DNA of 64,000 nucleotides, taken from Morchella semilibera. Its lineage: Eukaryota; Ascomycota; Pezizomycetes; Pezizales; Morchellaceae. Position 1 is the stretch's first letter; each line of letters starts with the position of its first letter. Positions 39,472-51,639 of this stretch are shown piece after piece. Location of the stretch: NCBI GenBank assembly GCA_009192285.1, contig WBVU01000005.1, positions 2,374,731 to 2,438,730 of the forward strand. Reading direction: 5' to 3'. The position numbers were made by a program, and so were the translations under genes. The notes beneath the pieces were generated by a model that was not told the origin of the DNA, ran no database searches, and worked only from the letters and a program-made list of their open reading frames with translations.

Positions 39472-42400
39472 ATGGACACACACACTATGGGTCGGACTCT
39501 CGTTGAGATAGGCTTCGACGGGTTTGAGGCAAAGGAGAAGACAACTTGGATACACAACAAAGGCGTTAGGGATGTTTTAGAGGAACATCTTGATCAGTAC
39601 CCACCATTCGATGTATGTTTTCGACGTGAATATTTTGTCTGAGCCTTTTCTAACATCGGCAACAAGAGACATATTCGCTCAAGACTCTTCTCGTATAGTA
39701 CACCCAAAGACATATAATACCTACTGATATTGCATTAGAACTAATTTTACATTAGATATGGCCCAGATCTTGAGCCTGACCAAAAACTTGTGCTTTCAAA
39801 AAGCTTTGATTTTCATGGATTTGGCTCTTTTCCTAAGATCTTCGACCACCTAAAACCTGGCTCGACCATTGATTATGAGACCGTCTTCAGAAAGCATAAC
39901 TGCCAGTGTTCAAGATGTTCTAAGGATATACCTACACCTTGCGGTAAGATTATTCTGTCACTACTTTGAGAGAATTTTCTAAATATCAATGAATAAGGAC
40001 GGGTGCTTTTGGATGTTACTTTGGGTTACTTCTTCCAGGAACCTACAAAGGCAGGTGAGTCTAAAAACCACAACACGCGGCAAACAGTTCTATCTTAAGT
40101 TATGATAAATGCCTACGGTGTTTGACGATATATATGGTGGTATAGGCTTAGATTGCGATGCCGAAAACACCCCTAGTACAGAGACAAGTTCCAAGACAAC
40201 AAGACCACTCAAGAGAGAGTTCTCGTTTGCTGGGGATAAAATTCACTTTCCAGGGTAAGTGGGCCAAAGCCTTTATTTTTCTAAGCCGAACTTCGTTAAC
40301 TTTGTCATGAAAAGATCCGGAGAATTCGGGATGGCCTTTATAAATCTACGAATGGTGTGTTATCAAGATTCGCAGGGAGTTGGGCGTCTAGAAACGTTCC
40401 GTTTTGGGCCCGCGGGGCGAACTGAGGTACATCATACGCCTATGTCGTATGTAATAGCGGAGATAAAGATGCTGGACACAAATTGGAATGAAATCATTCG
40501 TAAATGCAGGCAGATTTTGTCCACGCTGGTGAGTGGGAGAAGATACAGGCTTATTTATTTAGCGCCGTTGAGACTAAAAATCGAGTTGCTAATGATGATT
40601 TACAAAGAATCGGGGGGTGCTTGAGGATGACAAATTTCAAGATAGGAAGCTTGTTCGGAAAATGGTCAAATACGCCAAAACCTTTGAGCAGCTCCATCGT
40701 GTCTACCAACAGCAATCGGAGGCATTGCACGATATGATCTCAAATGTTTCAGAAAATGAGATTTGGTTCGAGATCAATCGCACCCCTAGTACAGAGTCCA
40801 TTCCTAGGAGTCAACAAGGAAATCAATCGCGAAAGCCCACGGATTTTACTGTAGCCGACTTATCCTCCCTCAATCCTCCCGCATCAGCTGAGCAACAGCA
40901 CCCACAACAACAAAGAAGAAAGCTTAAATATATTAGGGATATGGAAAAGGTTTTGGCTAAGTACGATAAGATCGGAAAAACCATCGAGGACCAACTCCTC
41001 AGGGAAACTCGAGATCTTATCGAAAGAGTAATTTATATAAAGCCCCCGTCTCACTTTCCTAAAATACTGACATATAATGTTTAGACACATAATATCATAT
41101 CCATCGACGAGGCATATAGATCAAGAGATATGAACGAAAGCGTCAAAAGATTGAGTTGGATAACCGTAGGTCTGAACTGCCCGTGTATTTGAATAAGGCT
41201 GACATACGTTAAAGTTTGTGTTTTTACCACTCCTGTTTGTTGCAGTAAGTTCTCACCTATGCTACATAAAGTTATCATCTTCGTGTACACTCACCATTTG
41301 ATAGAGTTTATTCGGAATGAATATCAACATACTAAGGGAAAACCCGAGCTGGTACTATTATCTGGGAATTGCGATACCGATGTTTTGTCTCATAATGATC
41401 GCAGTTGCTTTGTTAAAGCATTGGAAGAAGTTACGGAATCCCCAAACATGGCGAAGTCTTTTGATAAGTCGCGAGAAGATAAACAGAACAATGGTCTGGG
41501 TAGAGGCCACTCGGAAAAGGCTATTCGTCCGAGTGAAAGAGTATGACTTGGAGCAAGGATTTGCAAACGGGAGGGATGAACAATTGATAGCAGCAATTGA
41601 CGCCGATGACAACGAGTTAATAAAGGAGCTATTAGTTCGTAACAATAAAAGTACAAATATGCCGGTTAGGGCATTAGTACGAGGTCATCGAGAGGGCGCA
41701 GAACGGTTCGTCGAACACAGAGATAGTACAACACCACCAACAAATGGGCGTACCCCGTTGCAAGCAGCGGCGGCAAGAGGTAGTCTAGGAACTGTTAGCC
41801 GCTTGCTCGACCTTAGACAAGATATCAACGCACCGCCAGCCTACAATGACGGTCGAACAGCCCTGCAAGCGGCCGCCGAGAAAGGTCATATGAATGTTGT
41901 TGTGCTACTTATCCAGTACAGAGCCAATATAAATGCAGCAGCAGGGACGGTCGGAGGACGAACGGCTCTACAAGGAGCAGCGGGGGGAGGGCATTATGAG
42001 ATAGTTGATACCCTGCTTAATCATGGGGCGGATTGCAACATGGCTCCAGCTCAGTATAATGGACGGACAGCGTTACAGGCCGCAGCAGAAAATGGGCATA
42101 TTGATATTGTCAGGAGACTGATTCAATCAGGAGCTCGCATAAATGCAGCGCCGGGGAGGGATGGGGGGCGTACGGCCCTTCAGGCAGCAGCAGAAGGTGG
42201 AAATCTAGGGGTATTTAAGCTACTGTTAGACGCAGAAGCCGACTTCAATTCGCAGCCTGCTCACACCAACGGGCGCACAGCACTACAAGCAGCCGCGGGG
42301 AGGGGACACCTAGAGGTTGTCATTATACTCCTCAACCATGAAGTTGATTGCAACGAGAAACCAGCACCAGTGAACGGTCGTACATCATTGCAAGCGGCGG

Positions 42401-44581
42401 CCGAAGGAGGCCATATAAACGTTGTACAGCTTTTGCTAGAGTCCGGGGCCGATCCTAACGTTAGCCCCATCCGAAGAAAGAGGATGCACAGCACTACAGG
42501 CCGCAGCAGGAAATGGGCATAAGGAGATCGTTAAACTTCTGATTGATTATAAAGCCAATGTGACAGAGATGGCGGGCTCAGCAGCGCTACAAGCAGCCGC
42601 GGGTGGAGGTCACCACGAAATCGTCGAGACCTTGATCAATAACCAAGCCCCGATTAACTACTTGGGACATGGTAATGTTCTTCAAGCTGCAGCCCGCGGG
42701 GGGCATCAAAGCGTGGTTGAGCTGTTGATAAGCAGAGGGGCTGATACTAGAGCAACTTCAACTGGAATGGGTAGTGTGAATACAGCATTTATGGCCGCTA
42801 TAGAACAAGGGCATCGGGAGATTGTCAAGTTATTAATGGAAAAAAGCGCGAATACCTACGATCTGGCGGAAGCCCTTCTGTTAGCAGCCACGAAGAAACA
42901 AGAAGAAATTCTGGCCCTCTTGACAAAAGATGGAGCAGATATAGATCGCATCGGAGCAAACGGGCAAACTGCACTTCAAATGGCCGCCGGGAAAGCTCTG
43001 AAAGAAACAATGCAGATCCTGATACAAAAAGGAGCTAAGGTTAATGCAGCAGCCGCACCGGAGAAGGGCCGTACAGCACTCCAGGCAGCCGCAGAGGGTG
43101 GTCACAACGGGATAATTGAATTTTTAATTAGTGAAGGAGCTACTATCAGTGTTGCGAACGACTTGCCAGCAAGAAATGGGGGACGGACTGCTCTCCAGGC
43201 AGCAGTGGAGGGTGGAAGTATTGAGACGATTGAGCTACTAATCAGCAAGAAGGCCGAAATTAACGCCTCACCAGCACCGCAAAACGGCCTTACTGCATTA
43301 CAAATTGCTGCAGGGAGTGGAAAGACTAGACTGGTAATGCAGTTGATCAACGTGGGTGCAGACGTCAACGCGGCATCAGCGGTAGTCAATGGTCGGACAG
43401 CACTCCAGGCGGCCGCGGAAGGGGGAAACACGGCGACTGTTGAGCTATTGATTAGAGAGGGCGCGGAAGTAAACGAACTGCCTTCAGCAAATAACGGACG
43501 TACGGCATTACAGGCGGCTGTCCAAGGGGGCAATAAAGCGACTGTTGAACTATTGCTCAACAACGGTGCAAATGTGAATGCAGCGCCGGCAGATGAGAAC
43601 GGATTCTCTGCACTCCAGATCGCAGCTAAATATGGAGATCAGAAACTGGTAAAACTGTTAATCGACAAGAAAGCCAATGTAAACGCCGCACCAGCAGCAG
43701 CCTACGGACTCACAGCATTGCAAGCTAGTGCAAGAGAAGGGCATTTAACGATTGTCCAATTGCTGCTAGAAAAGGGGGCAGATCTCAATGCGCCACCAGC
43801 AGCAAAAGGAGGGTTAACAGCTCTGCAAGCTGCTGTAAGAGGCGGTCACATGGGTATTATAAAGCTCTTTATAGACAAAGGGGCTAACATAAACGCCGCG
43901 CCAGCAGAGATTGGGGGAAGAACAGCCCTACAGGTTGCTTCAGAAAAGGGAGACATGGAGATTTTTCAGTTCCTACTGGAAAATGGAGCGGATGTGAACG
44001 CCCCGCCAGCAGCAAATGATGGGCAGACAGCATTGACAGCAAGCGTTGGAGGAGGCCATATGGATATCACCCAAATATTACTAGACATAAAAGCCAATGT
44101 CAACACGCCTTCGACAACGAACCACCGTACAGCTCTCCAGATTGCAAGAGAAAGAGGGTTTGAGAATATTGCACAGCTTCTTATCGAAAGAGGGGCCATC
44201 GTCGAAACAATACCTATAGTAGTCGATGAGTACAATCCGAAGGAGATAATTGAGGAGACTGAAGGTCTTCCACCGGCCCAGCAGATAGAGAGGGGTCAGG
44301 TATTGGGAGGGTCACCAGATGGTAGGCGACATCGGTTAGGCAGGAGAGTAATTATGGGAATGAGGCGAGAGAAATCGACAGGGGCAACTGGAGATACACA
44401 AGGGGATCCCGAGGCTCTAAGTCCACAGAAAAGGGCATCGACAACAGGGAGCGCGTTGGGTATTAAGCAGCCGGAGATGACAGAACCTGATGATTCCCGC
44501 GGCCAGAGAGGGAGCATATCGATGGCTGGGGGTCTACGGCGAGATCCATCGAGAACGTCCAGTAAAGTGGGGAAATCATGA
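39472..44581 (+). CDS. CorA-like / ankyrin-repeat membrane protein A (frameshifted)
   Basis: Exons: 39472-39612, 39667-39692, 39756-39943, 39998-40054, 40146-40254, 40315-40528, 40608-41027, 41085-41165, 41215-41244 and 41305 onward. Residues 1-412 form an N-terminal domain of unknown fold with Cys105, Cys107, Cys110 and Cys118 in a CxCxxC...C pattern. A CorA-type module follows: helix 1 FVFLPLLFVA, SLFGMN (GMN at 426-428), and helix 2 around YYYLGIAIPMFCLIM. The rest is an ankyrin array, about nine repeats before and 17 after a frame break, with consensus GRTALQAAAEGGH, then a basic, Ser-rich tail. As written, the frame ends at 42522 (about 827 residues). A 1-nt excess in GTTA at 42460-42463 shifts it; past that point, repeats continue perfectly to 44581 (about 1,513 residues in all). 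The start ATG aligns with that of paralogue B. CorA proteins form pentameric Mg2+ channels; the function here is inference. It could be intact with a sequencing error, or a recent pseudogene. Confidence 0.85.
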
Positions 44582-45445
44582 CAATAGCTATCTCATGCAA
44601 GTAAAACTTGATATCCCATCGTAGAGGGATTATTTGCGCTAATGATATATATACTATGAATATAGGCACCTAGATGTGGACCCTCATTAATGTAAATATG
44701 GAAGGAACTAATATTGTGTTGGCATGGTTAACGAAGTATATGTTTTTTTTGTTTATTTTCTGGGAGGTTGTTTGTTGATAGCGGTATTATGGGAGGATTT
44801 GATCAGGCTCTCATCGATATGGCCGTCGAGACACATACATGTAGGTATGGCTGGTTGATGGGGGAAGAGGTTTGGCTGGGCCGGGTTGCCTTTCTGCCGA
44901 TTTCACATACGTGTAATACGTTTAGATGCTTTTCCTATCTCTATAGAGGATTACATTCTCGTAATATATTTCATTTGTGTAAATACCTATCTGGTTTAAT
45001 TGCGCAGCTACGGAGGAAAGGGTATTCCAGGAATAAAAACACTTTCACATCACCCATATGTAGCGTTGATAATTTGTTGTCAGCAATAATGATTGTCATG
45101 ATATATAATTCCACCCATTACAATACTTTTTTATTGACTGGGTTAGTACTGTTTCGAAAAGTTGTTGATGGGAATGCAATGTGAATTACTATCTACTACA
45201 TACATAGGTACTAGCAATACTGTATTAAACGCCGGAATTAAGGAGCCCACAACATACAAGCAAGTAAACTTGATGAAACAACGATACATGTATTTATGGG
45301 TGCATGTAAAGTATGTAGTTTTTAACTGCATGTATATCAGAAACCTGCTCTTATCAAAGCCTAAAAATGAAGTTTTAAAAAATATATAACTACATGTAGC
45401 TATCCGTACCGATTCAGTCTTAGACTGAACACTACATTACAGTAC

Positions 45446-45602
45446 AAAAAGAGGGGTGGGATCACTACGGTATTCTCGTTGATGCGCTAGCAATGCGGTA
45501 AGAATACGGTATCCGTACAGTACTCTTCCTCTAATGCCGATTTAATTCGGTATTTGTCACTAAATGCCGTAGTCCTATGGTAGTGATTTCACCCCATTTT
45601 TT
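45446..45602. mobile_element. 157-bp inverted-repeat element (MITE-like)
   Basis: The ends 45446-45468 and 45580-45602 are inverted repeats at about 19 of 23 positions, both containing a GATCACTAC/ATCACTAC core next to a G- or C-rich block. The interior carries further small palindromes built on GGTAT and TGCCG. There is no coding capacity and no clear target duplication. Confidence 0.5.
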
Positions 45603-46320
45603 CATACTATAATATACCGTATTGTGCACAATACCTAAGTAATGCCGTTTGTTTGGAAAACCAGTACTATTAAAGGAACAATACTCACTTCAAGCTTTTT
45701 TATATATATATATATATATATCCCCGCAGATAACATTAACGTATATACTTACGTATTCCTTGTACTACATGTATGTGTATTATATTACCTGGAATACAAT
45801 ATCACTATAGCCACATGTATATATACATGTATATATACAGAGTTCGTGGGAATATATATTCCCTGTACATGTAGTATGTATTTTAAATTGTCTGTATCCA
45901 CTATATTTCGGAATATACGATCTGGGAGGACGCAGAAGTACTAAAGATATTGACTATACTAGAGTTATGCATTACTCGCACGTTAATTAAACCTTATGAG
46001 CCCGTTATTACCAAGAATTCTTAGGACTTAATCAATACGTGAGTATTTCACAGCGATTAGAGACTTTGCGCAAATGGAGCCAGCTCCATTTCCCGGTAAC
46101 CTGATTGATGCCGATCCCATAGCCTGCCAATCAGATAATCGAAATATAGAACTGGCTGTATTTTACCGACAGAACGATCTTTAACCGTGGGACAAAGTGC
46201 ACCATGCATACTGGGGCTGTGCACTCTTTACGTGACACGTTACACAGCCAACTACATGTAGAGTAGTCAAACCAAACAGAACAATGAAACATGTCAGTCT
46301 CAGAATGCATCCGGTCAGGT

Positions 46321-46344
46321 CAGTCAGTCAGTCAGTCAGTCAGT
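46321..46344. repeat. (CAGT)6 microsatellite
   Basis: Six perfect tandem CAGT units, preceded by a GGTCAGGT remnant. Intergenic. Confidence 0.95.
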
Positions 46345-47161
46345 AGTCACTGTCAGCCCCACAAAACATAACATTGGCTCTCCCTCGCTAATCTGAGGGT
46401 TTACATACATGTATGTACTTTAGTCTAGAGTTGAGCTTGGTACACTGATGTATGTGTAAAAGTAAACTCTATTTTGAACCCCTTACCCGGAGAACCGAAT
46501 CGTGTCTACCTACAAGTACTCTAAGTACTCCATCCACTCTACTCTTTTCTACTTTAATAGAGTATACCTGTACCTACGCCCCGAGATGACGTCTTGACCG
46601 CTTCTTTTTTCTTTTTCCCCTAGAAATGAATAGGCACATGCGGAGGCGCCTCCGAGTGATTGATAAGAGCATTATGTACCACTGCAATGCCTGTCAGTGG
46701 ACCATGGACCGTCTATCTGATTGTGGGATCAGCCTGTGAGGCCGCCCGGGAGAAAAAAAATAAAACAAAAAATACATAAATCGAAGCCTGGTTTTAGACG
46801 GCCGTGGATGCCTAATTTAGTGTCTCGTCACAAAGCGTGGCCTCACAGCTCGGTATTTAACTTGTCGGTCACTTTCTAATCTCGCACTTTGGTTCGAAAA
46901 CCCCTACAGGCACAGTCGACCCATCCGGATTGTGAGAAGCAACAAAAAAAAAAAAGAAAGGAAACGATGAGCATGCACGCGAGAAGGTGGGGTTTGTTAT
47001 CAGAGGTGGATGTTGAATACCCATGTATCAAAGCTCATCGATCCCCCCCCATCTTAAATCGAGGGTACCTCCAATAACATATCACCACCGCTCTAGTGGT
47101 CCTACGAACATAGTCATAGACAATTCGACATCCTAGAGGATCATACCGACCCTTTTGACCC

Positions 47162-50100
47162 ATGGATCAACAGACTCAAGTCGAGGCAGAGTTCTACGAC
47201 AGCAAAGGAAAGTATTCGTATTGGGTGCCTAAAGCTGGATCCCGAAATGCTTTGCGGGAACACCTCGTGGAGAACCCGCCCTTTGCTGTACGCTCTCCAT
47301 CTTCATGTATGGGAGGTGTCGCGAAAACTGGCTAACACGCAATAGAATCATATCCGATCCCGACTCTTTTCGTGCTGCTCCCGTATTGTTGTCTTGCTTT
47401 TACCGAGCTAATTTGTCCCACGCAGATATGGCCCCAAAATTGAAGCCAAAAACGAATCCACCTTGTTTACGGAATTTAAGCTGCGCGGATTTCATGACAA
47501 TCTAGGGATATTCAGTCACTTGCACTCCTCTGTGACGGACTATGAAACCAGGATCCGATCGATCAAATGTCGTTGTCCCGACTGCGAAAAGGGTAAAGAT
47601 TGCGGTGGGTTTTCCTTTTTTCCCCTTTTTGTTCACCTGGTATCTGAAAGTGGCAAGGAAGCTAAAGAGTCGCAGGCTATGAAGTGCTTGATGTGAGCTT
47701 GGGGATCTGTAATATCCAGATAGAGAGTGAGGGAAGTACAAAATGTAAGGCTTCTGGGTATTCTCAAGCACTTACGAGTTATTAATTTGAGACGTCTCAT
47801 CTATATAGCACGTTGGGGAAAGCCACCTAAACGACAAAACACCACAAATGAATTTCGGTACTCTGGCGACCTTGTGGCATTTCCTGGGACTATGCTCGAG
47901 TAAGCTCTCTCTTCTCTTTACGTTCCAAAGAATGGTGATTCACATACAAGCTAGCTCGACAACCCTCGGAATGTCTCTGGTTCGGATCCGGATGTTCCGC
48001 TATCGAGACGCGGGCGGGATAGGTCACCTTGAAACCTTTCGGTTTGGTCCTAGACAGCAGATCCGCCAGACTCCAATTGCATATGTGATTGCGGAGGTGC
48101 AACTGCTCAATAAGGCTTGGAGGGAGGTTATCAAGAGGTGTAAGCAAGACTTGTTTGCATTAGTAAGCCCCCCCCCCCCCCCCCACCTGCTAAGAGCTAT
48201 CATTTCTTATCTAACAGATAAGAATGTAAGCATTTCCTCAGATAGCTTATCCACCGATCGACAATTCCTCCGCAAGCTCGTGAAATATGCTCAAACATGG
48301 GACCAATTCCACCGCATCCAGCAGCAACAACTCAGCGAACTCAAGTACTTTGAGGAAAGAACGGCCGAGAACCGCTCATGGTTCTGTTTGGATCAGCTGG
48401 CAGACGAGGGCTCTTCCGCTATGAAGAATCTTCCCCGGCTAGAGGTTAGACCTGGCGCTGTCGGGACATTAATATTAGGTGAGGGGCCAATAACATCGAG
48501 CGTCGCATCAAGTGTTGTTGGTATTGAGGCCGTTGCGGGGCCTAAGACCGTATTTAAAGGTGGCGAGGAAATCAGTGGGGTTTTGAAAGAACTGGATGAT
48601 ATTGGAAGGACTATTGAGGCTCAGTTGGTCAAAGAGACAAGGAAGCTGATTGAGAGGGTGAGTACCTACTCGACATACAAATGAGGTCAATGCTAACATG
48701 GGCGTATGACTTAGACGCACAATATAATTTCAATCGATGAGGCGTACAGATCGAGGGATCAAAATGAAAGTATCAAAAGATTGAGCTGGATTACTGTATG
48801 TCCTATCTATTCCGGTATCGTTGTAGGCTTAGAGCTCTAACTTAACGAAGTTCATATTCCTGCCCTTACTTTTTGTCTCGGTAGGTTCCCTATCTGGTTT
48901 GATTCTAGTCAAGTACTCACGATTATTTAGAGTCTATTTGGAATGAATGTAGACACCCTCAAGAATGATCCCTCATGGACCTATTACCTGGCCTTCTCCT
49001 TCCCCATGTTCTGTCTTATTATGGCCTCTTTGGTCGTCTGGAAGAAGTGGGAGTCATTAAGGAACTTCCTTCAAGAATTCAAGCAGTCCAAAGATCACTG
49101 GTTCCTCCGGCACCGCCGCCCGAAAGAAGCTATCATAGACCCCGAAAAAGCCCTCGTTAACCCGGAGTCCGAGCTCCTCGTTGCTGCATGTGAGAAGGGA
49201 AACCTTGAAGAGGTGCGGGACCTAGTACGGCAAGGTGTCGGCGTCAATACACCCGTCAGGAATGGACTCACAGCAATACAGTCTGCATCAAAAGGTGGTC
49301 ACTCGGATGTTGTAGAACGGCTAATAAAATACGGAGCCGATGTCAATGCCCCGCCGCCCATGATCAACGGTGGACTCACGGCACTGCAGTGGGCGGCTGG
49401 AGAGGGTCACTTGGGGGTTGTCAAGCTTCTTCTAGAGCACGATGCTGATATCAATGCCGCCCCCGCGTATGATGGAGGGCGTACTGCGCTACAAGCTGCT
49501 GCAGGCGGCGGTCACTTGGAGATTGTGCAACTATTACTTGAAAAGGGGGCTAACATCAATGCCGAGCCTTCACCTCAGGGAGGACGAACCGCCTTACAGG
49601 CTGCAGTGGAGTGTGGGGATGTTGCTGTTTTCGACCTGTTGTTCAATTTTAGGGGTGATTTGGAGCAGAACCATATCCAGCGATTTTCTAGACGGCTCAC
49701 TTCGAGGGCATCTTGGCACATTAGAGGGACAGCGAAGAAATCTGCTCTTGGGGTAGATGTGAACGCAGAGCCGGCGGGCGTAGATGGACGTACGGCGCTC
49801 CAGGCAGCAGCGGAAGGAGGGCATGTAGAAATCGTGGAGCGTCTACTTCTGCGTGGAGCGGACGTCAATAAACCTGCGGCTAATGAGGGAGGAAGTACAG
49901 CTTTAGAGGCAGCTGCAGGGCGAGGATACAGAGACATTGTTGAACTCCTAATTAGCTATGGCGCTAGAGTATCAGGCGCAGAAGGATGTGTTGCCTTGAA
50001 GGCAGCGGCGTCTGCTGGACGCCTGGAAATCATCGAGCTTTTGATCAGCCATCAAGGTGAAGTCAATCATCCTGACCTTGGATGTGTATTACAGGCCGCG

Positions 50101-50673
50101 GCCTGTGGCGGACACTATATGGTTGCCGAGTATCTACTCAACATTGGGGCGGAGGTGAACTCGGCCGCTTCGGGTCGGGTGGGCACAGCATTGGCAGCAG
50201 CTGCAACGCATGGACATGAAGACATCGTCGGGCTCTTGATCAGAAGCGGGGCACACATCGATCAAGCAGGCCTAGACGGCCACACTCCACTCCAAGCCGC
50301 CATAGAAAACGGTCAAGACCAGATCACAGAGCTCTTGGTACGCAGAGGCGCAGATGTGAATAAAGGGCATGGCAGCACCCCGCTTCAGACCGCCGCCGGA
50401 CTGGGCCAGTACCATATTGTCGAAATGTTGATCCGGAATAGGGCCGAGGTTAATGCACCACCAGCAGCGAACGGGTTTACGGCTTTGCAGGCGTCGGCGG
50501 CTGGCGCGCATCGGCAGGTTGTTGGTGTGTTGCTGGGTAGTGGGGCGGTTGTAGATGGGGCGACGTTGCATTTGGTGCGTGTGGGTGCGGAGAAGGCGCC
50601 GCCGAGGTTGAAGAGGGAGTATGATGATATTATGGGGATGCTGGAGAGGGCGGACTGGAAGGGGTATAGATGA
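47162..50673 (+). CDS. CorA-like / ankyrin-repeat membrane protein B
   Basis: Intact paralogue of gene A, 995 residues as modelled. Exons: 47162-47287, 47346-47371, 47426-47604, 47676-47744, 47809-47899, 47955-48162, 48223-48657, 48715-48795, 48851-48880 and 48931-50673. Introns fall at the same places and phases as in A, including exons of 26 nt (NHIRSRLF) and 30 nt (FIFLPLLFVS). The N-terminal domain has Cys99, Cys101, Cys104 and Cys110, then ETFRFGP and QTPIAYVIAEVQLLN blocks shared with A. The membrane module: helix 1 at about 403-417, GMN at 419-421, helix 2 at about 433-452. About 13 ankyrin repeats fill the C-terminus, predicted cytosolic as in CorA topology. A 102-bp in-frame stretch, 49655-49756, interrupts repeat 5; it begins GT and ends AG, and removing it restores a perfect repeat, so it may be an intron (then 961 residues). 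Intron 6 holds a long C tract and is in frame too. Confidence 0.88.
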
Positions 50674-51639
50674 AGGGGATGTCTGGGTTATACGGTTACT
50701 TGTATTATTAATGGGTTTATGTTATTGGGTGGGCGGCTATCAATGGGTCGTTTGATAACGGGGGTGTTAACGATAGGGCAGGTGATGTTCATTAATGACG
50801 ATGTGTTTATTATTTGTCGGGACGAAATTAAATACGTTATAATTTTTTTCTTTTAACAGAATAGTGAAAGATATACGTATGAGAGGGTGTCAACGACATT
50901 TAGTTACAGCGATCATGCACTGGTAACACATGCAGTTATTTATACCCCGATATGTCCCGACTAGTTACCGATCCCGGAAAAGATGATGGCCTAGCGGTGG
51001 TACCAGGGTGTTGACTGGACGAAGAGCATCCACACACCTATATCTACTCTGAAATAGCCTTGTGTACAAATTAACTTCCGTGTGGCTATGAGACCACCGA
51101 ATGTGCACCACTTGCTGATACTCTGGGTACTCCTAGTGTACTCCTGGTTAAATTGCTTACGAGATATTTAGCTCTTGTACTCCCCACTGCTTTGATCCCT
51201 GCAGAAATGGCGGTGGGGTTAGTGCGAGTTGAGAGAGAGACGAGTGATAGTCCATGATTATGCGAGGTCAATGATAATCTCTCTGGTTTTCCTCGCCATG
51301 CGTAGATAAGGATAAGATACATAGTCATATTGGGTAGGATATATATATATATATATTTTAGAGAAGAGAAAGTATGAGAGGAACAGAGAAAGGAAAAGAA
51401 AGGAAAGGAGAAAATATAAGAAGAAGAAGAAGAAGAAGAAGAGAGAGGCTTTGTTAGAGTCGTCGATGTCGATATGCGGAAGAATGGTGAAGTGGTTATG
51501 AGAGGGATGGGGGCTCGGTCGGGCGAGCGCAGGCGTGGAGGTGCGGTGCGGGGGTGATCGGGAGGGAGAAAAAAGTGGGGAAAGAATAACCAGATGAAGA
51601 AGAGCTGAGCTTGAAGGGGAGTCTGGGGGAGGCCCGGCG
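50674..51639. other. intergenic between convergent gene B and the minus-strand ankyrin pseudogene
   Basis: Holds the 3' flank of gene B, (AT)n at about 51341-51356, and A/G-rich DNA including (AAG)n at 51418-51441. A minus-strand open frame runs through 51086-51640 but is low-complexity there and has no ankyrin features, so I treat it as read-through of the pseudogene. Confidence 0.55.

Larger units (their letters stand above)
44582..47161. other. intergenic between paralogues A and B
   Basis: No gene is supported. The stretch includes a 157-bp inverted-repeat element, (TA)n at 45702-45721, dense TACATGTA palindromes (45280-45880), six CAGT repeats, and an A-rich run at 46943-46955. The right end is the 5' flank of gene B. 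Confidence 0.55.

Noticed and set aside
41358-44517. Many open frames antisense to the ankyrin exons
   Set aside because: They mirror the repeat structure of the sense strand and are a by-product of its codon pattern.
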